Positions 50,558 through 59,745 of a DNA stretch of 64,000 nt are shown in pieces; the first letter of the stretch is position 1, and every line of letters starts with the position of its first letter. Made by a program: the position numbers and the translations under genes. Source of the stretch: Oscillospiraceae bacterium (GTDB lineage: Bacteria > Bacillota > Clostridia > Oscillospirales > Oscillospiraceae); assembly GCA_902798545.1 (NCBI GenBank), contig CADBWQ010000003.1, positions 125,125 to 189,124 on the forward strand, given 5' to 3'. The notes under the pieces are model-generated. The model worked only from the letters and a program-made list of their open reading frames with translations, made no database searches and was not told where the DNA came from.

Positions 50558-51829
50558 TTATTCAAAGCAGCGGTGGATGAGTTCAATGACGATCGCTTGT
50601 TGCTCCGGGGTCATTTTGTTGTCACTGGGCAGGCAAAGTCCGCGTTGAAAGATATCTGCGCCCACGTCGCAGAAGTTGGTCTCGCGGATATAGGCATTGC
50701 TGCGGGCACGGCCGCTGCCACCCCGCGTGACGAAAGCGTGCATGCGATAGACAGGCTGCATGTGCATGGGTTTCCAGATTGGGCGGCCCTCCGCGTTATA
50801 GTGAGCCATTGTCTCGAGGATCTCAGTGGGGCAACTCTTGCCCGGCTCACTGCGATAGAGGGCTTCCTGCTCTCCACGAACCTGTGGACACATGGCCTCG
50901 GGTTGGATGAGCATACAGCTGAGCCAGAAGTTTGGCTCTGCAAGTTCGGTATCAAATGGGTTCATCTCCACTGGGAGATCTGCAAGGCCATCCCGATAGC
51001 GTTCATAGATTGCCTTCTTCTGGGCTACGTGCTCTTCCAGATAGGGCATCTGACCGCGGATGACGCCGGCGATGATATTGCTCATGCGATAGTTATAGCC
51101 CAGCTCCTCATGCTGGTACCAGGGGGCATCCTCCCGGCTCTGGGTGGACCACTTGCGGACCCGATTGGCATCTTCAACCTCGTCACAGAGCAGGACACCG
51201 CCAGAACTGCCCGTGATGATCTTGTTGCCGTTAAAGGAGAGAACACTGAAATCACCGAAGCAGCCAGTCTGCACTCCTCTGTAGGTAGCGCCGAAGGACT
51301 CGGCCGCATCCTCAATAATCAGGGCATGGTGTGCGTCAGCAATGGCGCGGATTTCTGCGATCTTACCCGGGGTGCCGTAGAGGTGAGCGACCACGACAAG
51401 ACGGACGTCCGGATAGAGATCAAACGCCTTCTCCAGCGCAACGGGGTCCATGTTCCAGGTGTCCCGCTCGGTGTCGATGAAAATCGCTTCCCCACCCTCA
51501 TAGGCCACCGGGTTGACCGAGGCATCGAAAGTCATGTCACAGCAGAAGACTTTTCTCCCCTCCAGGGTGCCATGGCCAACCTTTGGCTGGCCGTAGAGCT
51601 TTTCGCCGGCGAGTTTCACCGCCAGGTGCAGTGCGGCTGTGCAGCTTGCAAGCCCTACCGCACAGTGGCGGCCGACCTTCTCTGCAGTCAGACGCTCTAC
51701 TTCATTGATGTTCTCGCCAACGGTGCTGACCCAGTTGGTGCGGATGGCCTCGTCGACCCACTTCTGCTCTTCGCCGTGCATGGTGGGCGTCGAAAGCCAT
51801 ACTTTTTTCTCAAAAGGCTTAATTGCCAA
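50558..51829 (-). CDS. DegT/DnrJ/EryC1 sugar aminotransferase, PglE-like
   Basis: A 423-residue PLP enzyme. PLP lysine Lys203 is in SFNGNKIITGSSGG, with EDAAESFGATYRG near 174 and WLSTPTMHGEEQKWVDEA at the N-terminus. It resembles enzymes that make 4-amino-4,6-dideoxy sugars such as bacillosamine precursors (PglE) or perosamine. The 4,6-dehydratase it would need is not in the window. AAGGAGG precedes the ATG at 51829 and a long hairpin follows the stop. It is the last gene of the second polysaccharide block. Confidence 0.86.
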   Translation of the reverse strand: MAIKPFEKKVWLSTPTMHGEEQKWVDEAIRTNWVSTVGENINEVERLTAEKVGRHCAVGLASCTAALHLAVKLAGEKLYGQPKVGHGTLEGRKVFCCDMTFDASVNPVAYEGGEAIFIDTERDTWNMDPVALEKAFDLYPDVRLVVVAHLYGTPGKIAEIRAIADAHHALIIEDAAESFGATYRGVQTGCFGDFSVLSFNGNKIITGSSGGVLLCDEVEDANRVRKWSTQSREDAPWYQHEELGYNYRMSNIIAGVIRGQMPYLEEHVAQKKAIYERYRDGLADLPVEMNPFDTELAEPNFWLSCMLIQPEAMCPQVRGEQEALYRSEPGKSCPTEILETMAHYNAEGRPIWKPMHMQPVYRMHAFVTRGGSGRARSNAYIRETNFCDVGADIFQRGLCLPSDNKMTPEQQAIVIELIHRCFE

Positions 51830-51917
51830 TGTGATATCCTCCTTATATATGTCGATCGGCCGGAATCGGTGCTCTGCGCCTGAAAAATCCGGACGCTGTG
51901 TTTTCTGTCATCTGGTC

Positions 51918-52712
51918 TCAATCCTGATAGGTGACATAGGCTTTTTTATAAAAATGCATCAGGATTCTGGTCATCCACCTGGGCCAGAACTTACGGAACA
52001 TAACCGTGTCGTCCAGTTCCCGAGTATGGTTGTTGATCCATTCCATGCTGGTGGCCCCTTCGTGAACCCTGTAGAAGGTCAGCGGCTTGTCAACATATGC
52101 GAAGGCACCATCCAGTCCACCAAGTTTGTGGAAGGTATCCCAGTCGATGTCATATTTCAGATCGGATGTGAAAAACGAGTCTCCGAGCACCGCTTTGTTG
52201 TAGCTGACGGAAGGACAGCAGATGCTGTTTCCGAGACTGATTACGGCACGCTTCCAAAATTTGCTTCTGCTAAGAGCTGTACTCTTCAGTGGTGTCCGCA
52301 GGAAGTGCCTGATCTTGGAATTTATGTCACGCTCTCCGACCACCCCGTGCTTGATCGGTATATAGTCGGTCACGAAGGCAACTGCATCCGGGACTACCCG
52401 AATCTTTGCAAGCAGTTCCTCTACATAATGGGGATCGTATAAGTCATCCTGATGGGCAATCGTCACCCATGGTGTCCTCGCATGATTATAGGCAAAGTTC
52501 CAGTCATCGCGGATGTCGCTTCCAGTCTCCTTAATATAGAGTGGGATGTCATATTTTTTTGCCAGGTTGATGATGTGATCACACGGTGTGGAAGTGGTCA
52601 TCACGAGGTTTGTCTGTACCGTCTGCTTCTTCAGCGACAAAATACATTCTTCTAAGTATTCAGATTCCTTATATGCGCTGATCGCATAGGTATGTATATC
52701 ATTTACAGGCAT
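51918..52712 (-). CDS. Glycosyltransferase family 2
   Basis: A 264-residue GT-A enzyme: TYAISAYKESEYLEECI nucleotide-sugar start, metal-binding AHQDDLYDPHYVEEL (about 86-100) and a C-terminal acceptor part with WDTFHKLGG. There is no membrane helix. It likely adds a sugar to a growing lipid-linked chain on the cytoplasmic side. The start ATG at 52712 is preferred over 52751 by the GGGG upstream and the family N-terminus. It lies between GtrA and the PglE-like gene. Confidence 0.82.
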   Translation of the reverse strand: MPVNDIHTYAISAYKESEYLEECILSLKKQTVQTNLVMTTSTPCDHIINLAKKYDIPLYIKETGSDIRDDWNFAYNHARTPWVTIAHQDDLYDPHYVEELLAKIRVVPDAVAFVTDYIPIKHGVVGERDINSKIRHFLRTPLKSTALSRSKFWKRAVISLGNSICCPSVSYNKAVLGDSFFTSDLKYDIDWDTFHKLGGLDGAFAYVDKPLTFYRVHEGATSMEWINNHTRELDDTVMFRKFWPRWMTRILMHFYKKAYVTYQD

Positions 52713-52771
52713 TGGATTATGTCCCCATTTATACTTGATTTTAAACAGCACTCTGTCACGTTTCCATCGAT

Positions 52772-53266
52772 TTACGCTTGATGGTCCCGGAAAGCCCAGA
52801 ACTTGTTAATCACGAAATTCAAAGGTACGTTGAATACAAGATTGATAAAGGGTGCAATGAACTCTGAGATTCCCAGAACATTGACCCACAGGCCGAGGAG
52901 AAGCGCATTGACAAGCAGTCCTGTGAATGCGTAGGCTGCATATGTCTTGAGCAGCGCTTTCCACCAGGTACGATGCTGTCCTTCCTCCAGCTTGAAAACA
53001 AAACGGTTATTCCAAAAGAAGGACCAGGCGACACTGATGACAAACTGTACGGTGTGAGCGATGTAGATACCAAACTTCACGGGAATCGACGTCTGCCGCA
53101 TCAACAACAAGGATCCCGCATAGAGGAAGTACGAGAGTGCAGTGTTGCTCAGACCGACACAGGCAAACTTGATAAATTGTTCGATTCCCTGCATGCCGGC
53201 TTCCGGGATCTGGATATGCAGGGATTGGAGAATTCTCCGGATAACGATCATTACTCTATCTATCAT
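52772..53266 (-). CDS. GtrA-family membrane protein (probable lipid-linked sugar flippase)
   Basis: A 164-residue protein with four membrane helices and the GtrA pattern: QFIKFACVGLSNTALSYFLY, then SVAWSFFWNNRFVF and INLVFNVPLNFVINKFWAF. GtrA proteins are thought to flip undecaprenyl-phosphate-sugar made by GtrB/DPM1 enzymes; such an enzyme is encoded at 58787. The ATG at 53266 overlaps the upstream gene end by 11 bases. The longest possible reading frame starts much earlier but is inside that gene. Confidence 0.87.
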   Translation of the reverse strand: MIDRVMIVIRRILQSLHIQIPEAGMQGIEQFIKFACVGLSNTALSYFLYAGSLLLMRQTSIPVKFGIYIAHTVQFVISVAWSFFWNNRFVFKLEEGQHRTWWKALLKTYAAYAFTGLLVNALLLGLWVNVLGISEFIAPFINLVFNVPLNFVINKFWAFRDHQA

Positions 53267-55079
53267 TTTTCGGCACATTATCGGTCTGGCTGTTCCGCAG
53301 TTTTCTTCCCGCCAGCATTGCCCAGGGCATGTATGGCAGAAGTGGATACTGGTAGCGGCAGTAATACCCATTGCAGGGAGAGGCAACGCAAATCAGCATC
53401 ACAACCAAGAGCGGCACCGTCAGCATCAGTGTGACATTGTCCTTCCTCCAAATCAGCCAGAAAACCCAGGCCAGAAGGAACCAGGTGGTCATGCCCGGCA
53501 TGTTCAGCACCCGGAACGGCCAGGTTTCAAAGATTTTCTCCCGCAAACTCTCCAACCCGTTTCGATATTGCGTCAGTCCTTCCGGATAATGGAAGTCAGA
53601 TTTGATCTTTGCATTCACTCTGCCGAAACAGGTCTCGCTCCAGTCATATGAGCACTGCATGAAAACACAGCCGGGATACACATATTCAAAGTAATTGTTG
53701 ATAAAGGCGTTCACATAGGTGGCGGGATACCTTTTCCCCATTGCCGCCCACACTCGCAGATAGCGCTGCAGTAGTTCCCTGTCTACCTGCTCGGGGAAGC
53801 GGAACTTGATATAATCCACGAGAGAAGGGTCATAGGCTGCTCCCATTTCTTCGATGGACTCGAATGTGAACATGTCCAGGATCTCGCTCTTCTCCTCTTC
53901 GGTGAGACTGTCACCCAAGTACTTGGCACAGCGCGCCGTCTGCTGCATGGGGATGCTCAGCATCTCTTTGATGCTCCCCTTTACAATCCCGGCAGCGGGA
54001 TAGATCACCTGGTTGAACAGGAGATGAAGCGACAGGATCCCAAGCAGGAAGAGAGGCATCTTTTTACGGAGCGGCTTGCTGAACAGCAAAAAAACAGTAT
54101 AGGAGATCATCAGGACATAAAAGCCGTCCTTTCGAAAAGCCAGGACTCCGAGTGATGACAGGATTAACAGCATGATTCCCTGCTTCGTCCAGCCCTGTCG
54201 GCAAACCAGGACCAGCGCTACAGCGAGTAGCAGTAGAAATGCAGCATAGTTGACATCCTTTGTCATGACAAACATGCAATTGGAGACCCGAGGCCCTAGA
54301 ACAAACCAGGCTTCAAGCAGTACCGCCCACTTCCAGTTCAGATTCAGGTACCGAATCAAAACTCTGATCGCATAAGCCATCACCGAAAGGAAGAAAAGCA
54401 GCTGCAGCAGAGAAAGCAAGAATGCACCGGCATTCCAGGAGTGAAACACTGCGCGTCCAAGTTTGATCACACCGGTGACAAAGAGCGTATACGGGACCGG
54501 ATGGTGTGTTGTGAGGGCAGCCATACCGAAGCCCTGGGGCAGAATGGTCTGGCAGTCCCCCATGAAGAGAGCCGGATAGGACGCAGCGACATATGGAAGA
54601 TAGGCTGCAAGCATGGTTACAAAGGCAGTACCAAATGGATAATTCAACAGGAGTGCGGCGTAGCCTCTTGGGTCTTCAGCTTGAGCAGAGTGCATTTTTA
54701 TCTCCTGTTTCTTCATCCAGTGAAACAGGCCGCAGAGAGTCAGGAAGAAGACTACCGTATATCCTGCGAATGCGCCGCAGGTCTTCATGATGCGTTCGCA
54801 TGTTCCATACAGCTGTTCGGGCGTCGAATTCAGCGCAAAGCTGAAACCCACCACGCAGAATCCAGCGAAGAGGATCGCCGGGATCAGACAGCAAACCGTT
54901 CTCCTCCGATCCCTTTCCTGTTCCATAGCTGAAAGGCCCCAGGCACAGGCAGTCGCTGAGAGCAGACATCCGAAGGCAGCAGCCATGGCGCTGCTCCCTT
55001 TGAAGCACGCAACTGCCAGCCAGGAAAGCATTCCGAGAATCACACCAATAAAAGAAATTGTCAATTGTCTGCTATTCAT
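53256..55079 (-). CDS. Polytopic membrane protein, DUF6020/GT-C-like
   Basis: A 607-residue membrane protein with 12 or so helices. There is a large external loop near 160-175 (SYPALFMGDCQTILPQGFG) with TTHHPVPYT, a pattern typical of DUF6020-type proteins related to GT-C transferases. The C-terminal external region includes YVYPGCVFMQCSYDWSETCF. A role as a sugar transferase using polyprenyl-phosphate donors is inferred. The ATG at 55079 was chosen because the upstream gene ends at 55111; starts further upstream would run into it. Confidence 0.75.
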   Translation of the reverse strand: MNSRQLTISFIGVILGMLSWLAVACFKGSSAMAAAFGCLLSATACAWGLSAMEQERDRRRTVCCLIPAILFAGFCVVGFSFALNSTPEQLYGTCERIMKTCGAFAGYTVVFFLTLCGLFHWMKKQEIKMHSAQAEDPRGYAALLLNYPFGTAFVTMLAAYLPYVAASYPALFMGDCQTILPQGFGMAALTTHHPVPYTLFVTGVIKLGRAVFHSWNAGAFLLSLLQLLFFLSVMAYAIRVLIRYLNLNWKWAVLLEAWFVLGPRVSNCMFVMTKDVNYAAFLLLLAVALVLVCRQGWTKQGIMLLILSSLGVLAFRKDGFYVLMISYTVFLLFSKPLRKKMPLFLLGILSLHLLFNQVIYPAAGIVKGSIKEMLSIPMQQTARCAKYLGDSLTEEEKSEILDMFTFESIEEMGAAYDPSLVDYIKFRFPEQVDRELLQRYLRVWAAMGKRYPATYVNAFINNYFEYVYPGCVFMQCSYDWSETCFGRVNAKIKSDFHYPEGLTQYRNGLESLREKIFETWPFRVLNMPGMTTWFLLAWVFWLIWRKDNVTLMLTVPLLVVMLICVASPCNGYYCRYQYPLLPYMPWAMLAGRKLRNSQTDNVPKNDR

Positions 55080-55110
55080 AGATCGGTCATCCGTCCTGAT
55101 ATATTTGGAC

Positions 55111-56733
55111 TTATTCTGCCCGGTAATAAACCTGATTCGTCGGGAACTCATAATCCGTCCCCGTTGTGCCCTTGATCCAGAAGCCGAACAGATAGTAATA
55201 ATACTCTGGATAGGCCTGACCGACATAATACTGTGCGTTAGCGTGCTTGAAAGTTTCCCAATTGAAAATCAGTTCATGAACCGCATCATCTTCATAGGGG
55301 ATGATATATCGGTTACAGCGGCTGTGGTCCTCTGAGCAGGTAATCACCATCTCACCCGGATACAGTTCTGCAGTGTCCGATGCCCGGAATCGCTCATCCT
55401 GAATATAGATTTCTTCCGCATCCGGGAGGAGTTCCTTGTCGTAGTTCAGAAAAGGTCCATGCACAGGCCGTGTAGCCAGAAGCTCAGCCGACTCGCACTT
55501 TTCTCTCCTGGCTGCTAGTATCAGACTGTCGAGCCGTCGACCGGCATTTCTTTCGGACAGCGCCCCAATATACCAGCCGCCTCTGCATACCATAAATGTG
55601 GCAAGAACACATGCCAACGCTCTGCGGCTGCGATGTTCAGTATAGAAGAATTCGGAAACCGCCGCGGCTGCATACAGATCTGTAAAGAAAAAGAAGGGAT
55701 AGCATGATCGCATGAAGAGTGATCGAACCATCACATTATATCCGATAAACAGCAGAATCGCTGCCGGCAGTATAAGATCAAACAGAAACTCAATATTGGT
55801 TCGGTGTGTCCCGCGCCTTTTCTTGCTTCTTGACACGAAGGCATAAACGGCAAGGGCAGGGGCAAGCGGGATCCCGGAATAGAACATGGAATACAGAAGG
55901 ATCGACAGAAGATGATTGTACCAGCCTCCCAGAGTAAATGCATTTCCTCTTGTGAGGTACGCTCCGGATTCAACACGGATCACACGCAGCACATACCTGG
56001 GATCGAAGATGGCTTTGGGAGAACATAGGAAGAATCCCGCCAACGCCGCACCGCAAAGTAGCAGTGAAACACCAATCTTCAGGTGTAGCGATTTCTCACG
56101 AAAAACGCGCCACAATACTATCAGCGGTAACCAGAGAAAAGCCGCCAGTGGATATTTGACTGCCGCCGCGAAGCCACAAAACAGCGCTGCAAACAGCAGA
56201 AAAACAACAGGTCGTCTGCCGGAACAGGCCAATGCACACCACAGGATAAGTGTCATCAACAGGAACATGGTGATTGCGTCTCCGGTGCCGTATCGAGACT
56301 GTTCCAAATGCATCAGAGAGAACACAATAATCAGCGCATAGGCGCCAAGAGCCGCTGGGCGGCTGTCTATCCAGCGGAAAATCATAAAACAACCGATAAC
56401 TGCGGCAAAGGTAAAATAGGTCACCGAAGCAACACGGCTGCTGATGAATCCGCTGATCTTATGTCCAGTGGCCCGCAGAAAGAGCTCTGCCAGTATGTGG
56501 AACGGAGCCTGAAAGACATACGCGCCTTCCGGATACTCTTTCGCCTCGACGTAGAAGTCCTCGATCCCCATTAACCTGTCTTTAAGGCTGCGAGCGGCGC
56601 TGACAAATACGTTTTCATCCGGATGTAGATAACTGTTGTGCATGAGGGTCACACCACGGGTGGTAGCTACGGCCAATATCATAAGCAGTACAATCACGAA
56701 TGCTGCTTTTTTCCTTTTTTGACCTTGCATCAT
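55111..56733 (-). CDS. GT-C family membrane glycosyltransferase (ArnT/GT39-like)
   Basis: A 540-residue membrane protein with an N-terminal helix followed by SYLHPDENVF, the acidic first-loop motif that binds the polyprenyl-phosphate sugar in GT39/GT83 enzymes. About ten helices follow, then a C-terminal soluble part (about 395-540) facing outside. It probably transfers a sugar from undecaprenyl phosphate onto the growing polymer. It overlaps the region of the next similar gene (56750) closely, so the two are one transcript. The acceptor is unknown. Confidence 0.8.
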   Translation of the reverse strand: MMQGQKRKKAAFVIVLLMILAVATTRGVTLMHNSYLHPDENVFVSAARSLKDRLMGIEDFYVEAKEYPEGAYVFQAPFHILAELFLRATGHKISGFISSRVASVTYFTFAAVIGCFMIFRWIDSRPAALGAYALIIVFSLMHLEQSRYGTGDAITMFLLMTLILWCALACSGRRPVVFLLFAALFCGFAAAVKYPLAAFLWLPLIVLWRVFREKSLHLKIGVSLLLCGAALAGFFLCSPKAIFDPRYVLRVIRVESGAYLTRGNAFTLGGWYNHLLSILLYSMFYSGIPLAPALAVYAFVSRSKKRRGTHRTNIEFLFDLILPAAILLFIGYNVMVRSLFMRSCYPFFFFTDLYAAAAVSEFFYTEHRSRRALACVLATFMVCRGGWYIGALSERNAGRRLDSLILAARREKCESAELLATRPVHGPFLNYDKELLPDAEEIYIQDERFRASDTAELYPGEMVITCSEDHSRCNRYIIPYEDDAVHELIFNWETFKHANAQYYVGQAYPEYYYYLFGFWIKGTTGTDYEFPTNQVYYRAE

Positions 56734-56749
56734 GTTCGTGTTCCGTTCC

Positions 56750-58735
56750 TCATCCCTCAATCACAGGAACAGTCTTCCAGTATTGTGCTTCCTGACCAGA
56801 ACAAGGCTGCAGTTGCAGCACACCGTCCCGCTGGGCAAGGTAACCTTGAGCCGTTGCCAGCTTGACGCCATTTTGGTCCTCCTGTAATTCGAAGTGGCAT
56901 TCATTCTCTGCCTCCGCAGATACCGCGATCAAGCTGCCATCGTCTTCCGCTCCAAGGGCAAGGTTTCCTTCCGAAAAGAGAATGACCACAGCTCCGTCAT
57001 CGCGGCAATATAGAACCAGGCTCTGAGGTTCTGCAGAGAGCACAACACCATCCTCATCAATGCCGAGATAAAAACTTTTTTCTCCAACAGTCTCCAACTG
57101 GATCAGCACTGGCGCCAGATCATAGATGTAGATCGTATTGCCGGTATAAGGAATCGGCGTTTTGAAAAATTGAATTGTATACGGGATATTTTGCCATGCC
57201 CAGGTTTTTCGGTTGAATCCACCAGCCCCGTCGACCTGATAAATAAGATCAAAGGATTCCGGGATGGCACGGTAGATCTCCGACTGGTCCGGATATCTTT
57301 CGCTCTCAGCCAGGAACCTGCCGCTGTATGAGTCGCTGGTAACAAAGTACCGTTTTGTAGCATACGGTTCGTTCACGCAGGCTTTTCCATCCTTCATATG
57401 GAACACATAGTAACGGTGTCCCGCCGCTCCGTTCGGAGAAAGGGGTGTATAGCCCTCATAGATCGAATTAGAAGTCGTGATCCCATTTTCGACACAGTAG
57501 TCCAGAGAAACGCTGCGGGTATCTTTTATTAGTTTCTCTCTGGTTACCCCCGCAGCAGAGAAAATGAGATTCAATCCCAGGATTCCAGCCAGAACAATGC
57601 AGAAAACCCGTCCGGTCTTTCCTATCAAGGGAGGCAGAGGGAGCTTTGTACATGTTTTGATAACTGCAGAAATGCCCAGTGCGACCAGTATATCATAGAA
57701 AACATAAACCGGAATTCCCCATTGCACCCAGTGATAGGACAGAGCGCTGATACAAACCAGGTAGAGCGGTCCAAGCAGGAGGACCAAGGCTCTCCTGGTC
57801 CTGCATTGAAAGCTCCAGACGATACCCGCTGCCACAAACACGAGGCTCAACGGCTCCAGCTCTCTCACGGCTGTCTTCAGATAATTCAGCATATTTCCAG
57901 CCCAGCCCAGGTTGTCTGCGCCGAGGTGGCTTGGTCCATTTTGTGCAAGCAGTGTACTGGCAGCCGCTTGAAAATCCGTGAATAGATTCGGAGCAATTGC
58001 AAAAATCACCGTCAACAGAATGATGATGCTGAGGATGCCGTACCTGAGAATGTTCCGGTATTCTCTGTCCAGAATACTGCGGTAGATCACCATAGCGGCA
58101 ATTGCAATACAGAGAATTGCCGCAGGATATTTAATAGTGATTCCGATCGCTGTTACAATCACGCAGGGCCAGAGATCCTTTGCCTTGCCGGACTCCAAAT
58201 AGAACTGTCCGAACAGTGCAAACAGCAGCATAAAGAACGTCTGTACTATATCCGGGGTTGCGTATGCGGAATGCTCCACCAGGACTGGGGAAAACGCAAA
58301 AAGGCCTGCCGTCATGATTTGGACGGCTTGACGCTGTCTCCCTTCAGGGATCATCCGTCCGGTGAGGATAGCGGCAAGCGGGATCATGGCTGTGCCAAAC
58401 ACAGCTGTATATCCCCTCGCAATCACGTAAAAGGCCATATAATGGGATTCAAACGCCTCAGGTGCCGGGATCTTAAAAAGGATCCTGGAAGCAATGGCAA
58501 ACAGCGCCGCATCACACTTTATCTCGAACTGATCCGGGTGGGAATAGGCATAAGAGAGCCACGAGTGCCGGCGGATCATATCAATCGCACTGTCGACAAT
58601 GGTTAGTTCATCCGGATGCAACGCCAGCGGATATCCCCAGAAGCAGGAGGCCAGCCGCATTACCATGCCACTGAATGTCAGCAAAGCGACCACCCAGAAC
58701 ACTGTTTTCTTTTTCTTTCCGTGAACGATCATCAA
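56750..58735 (-). CDS. GT-C family membrane glycosyltransferase with an extra C-terminal beta domain
   Basis: A 661-residue enzyme with LALHPDELTIVDSAI in the first external loop (catalytic Asp/Glu of the GT39-like fold) and about 11 helices up to residue 400. The soluble C-terminal part includes VDGAGGFNRKTWAWQNIPYT. The last ~110 residues look like three repeated beta units (YLGIDEDG, LALGAEDDG and YLAQRDG), a fascin/ricin-like beta-trefoil pattern. That domain may bind the carbohydrate acceptor. The activity is inferred. Confidence 0.8.
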   Translation of the reverse strand: MMIVHGKKKKTVFWVVALLTFSGMVMRLASCFWGYPLALHPDELTIVDSAIDMIRRHSWLSYAYSHPDQFEIKCDAALFAIASRILFKIPAPEAFESHYMAFYVIARGYTAVFGTAMIPLAAILTGRMIPEGRQRQAVQIMTAGLFAFSPVLVEHSAYATPDIVQTFFMLLFALFGQFYLESGKAKDLWPCVIVTAIGITIKYPAAILCIAIAAMVIYRSILDREYRNILRYGILSIIILLTVIFAIAPNLFTDFQAAASTLLAQNGPSHLGADNLGWAGNMLNYLKTAVRELEPLSLVFVAAGIVWSFQCRTRRALVLLLGPLYLVCISALSYHWVQWGIPVYVFYDILVALGISAVIKTCTKLPLPPLIGKTGRVFCIVLAGILGLNLIFSAAGVTREKLIKDTRSVSLDYCVENGITTSNSIYEGYTPLSPNGAAGHRYYVFHMKDGKACVNEPYATKRYFVTSDSYSGRFLAESERYPDQSEIYRAIPESFDLIYQVDGAGGFNRKTWAWQNIPYTIQFFKTPIPYTGNTIYIYDLAPVLIQLETVGEKSFYLGIDEDGVVLSAEPQSLVLYCRDDGAVVILFSEGNLALGAEDDGSLIAVSAEAENECHFELQEDQNGVKLATAQGYLAQRDGVLQLQPCSGQEAQYWKTVPVIEG

Positions 58736-58786
58736 TCGGCAGCTTCTCCTGACTGTTTATTATACAATGTCATTTTGAATCCTGAT

Positions 58787-59719
58787 TTATGGCTTCATGG
58801 TCTCCCTGGCATGTATCAGTTCCAGTTCAAAGTCCTGCCGGTTCTTCCGGTTGATGGTCTCCAGGACCATTCCGGAAAAGAACGACTGAATCGCCGCAAC
58901 CATTACAAATCCGCTGACAATCAGCGTTGGAAATCTGGGCACCATGCCCGTACGGAAGTATTCCATACATACCGGGATAAACAAGATGAGCGCAATCAGC
59001 GTCAGCAGGATCGCGATCAGGCCGAAAAACACCAGCGGTTTGTAGGTACGAAACAGCTTCCATATCGTGTGCAAAACCTTCAGCCCGTCGGAGTAGGTGT
59101 TGAGCTTAGAAACACTGTTCTCAGGGCGGTCGCGGTAATCCACAACGACGTTTTCGACGGACAGATTCTTGTCAATTGCGTGGATGCTCATCTCGGTCTC
59201 AATCTCAAATCCTCTGGACAGGACCGGAAAGGTCTTTACGAACTGATAGCTGAAAGCCCGATAACCGGTCATGATGTCCTTGATGTTGCTGTGGAAGAGA
59301 AGGTTGATACTCTTCCGGACAAGGACATTGCCGAGGTTGTGGAAAGGGCGCTTGTTCTCCTCGAAATATGTTGAGGAAAGGCGATCTCCCACCACCATGT
59401 CACACTGGTGGTAGAGTACGCAGTCGATCATCTTCGGTGCGTTCTCAGCAGGATAGGTGTCGTCGCCGTCGACCATCACATAGCACTCTGCATTGATTTC
59501 CCGGAACATCCGACGAATGACATTTCCCTTACCCTGCCGGTATTCCGACCGGACTACAGCTCCGGCCTTTGCGGCCAGTTGCGGTGTTCCATCGGTGGAG
59601 TTGTTGTCATAAACATAGACATGGCTGTTCTCCGGGATAACAGCCAGAAAATCTCTTACAACTTTTTCAATTGTCAGAGCTTCATTGTAGCATGGGATCA
59701 GGACCGCAACTCTATCCAT
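58787..59719 (-). CDS. DPM1-type polyprenyl-phosphate glycosyltransferase (GT2)
   Basis: A 310-residue enzyme with a GT-A domain, starting AVLIPCYNEALTIEKVV with VYDNNSTDGTPQLAAKAGA and the metal site YVMVDGDDTYPAENAP (about 83-98). Two C-terminal membrane helices lie at about 226-250 and 260-285. It should make the undecaprenyl-phosphate sugar donor used by the GT-C enzymes in the same block and moved by GtrA. The ATG at 59719 is preferred; an in-frame codon at 59749 is possible. The gene is in the same transcript order as the GT-C genes. Confidence 0.87.
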   Translation of the reverse strand: MDRVAVLIPCYNEALTIEKVVRDFLAVIPENSHVYVYDNNSTDGTPQLAAKAGAVVRSEYRQGKGNVIRRMFREINAECYVMVDGDDTYPAENAPKMIDCVLYHQCDMVVGDRLSSTYFEENKRPFHNLGNVLVRKSINLLFHSNIKDIMTGYRAFSYQFVKTFPVLSRGFEIETEMSIHAIDKNLSVENVVVDYRDRPENSVSKLNTYSDGLKVLHTIWKLFRTYKPLVFFGLIAILLTLIALILFIPVCMEYFRTGMVPRFPTLIVSGFVMVAAIQSFFSGMVLETINRKNRQDFELELIHARETMKP

Positions 59720-59745
59720 TTTCTTCTTCCTCTCCCCGGATCCTT

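Noticed and set aside
50573..51883. 436-codon plus-strand frame opposite the PglE-like aminotransferase
   Set aside because: Antisense to a gene with intact active site; no support of its own.
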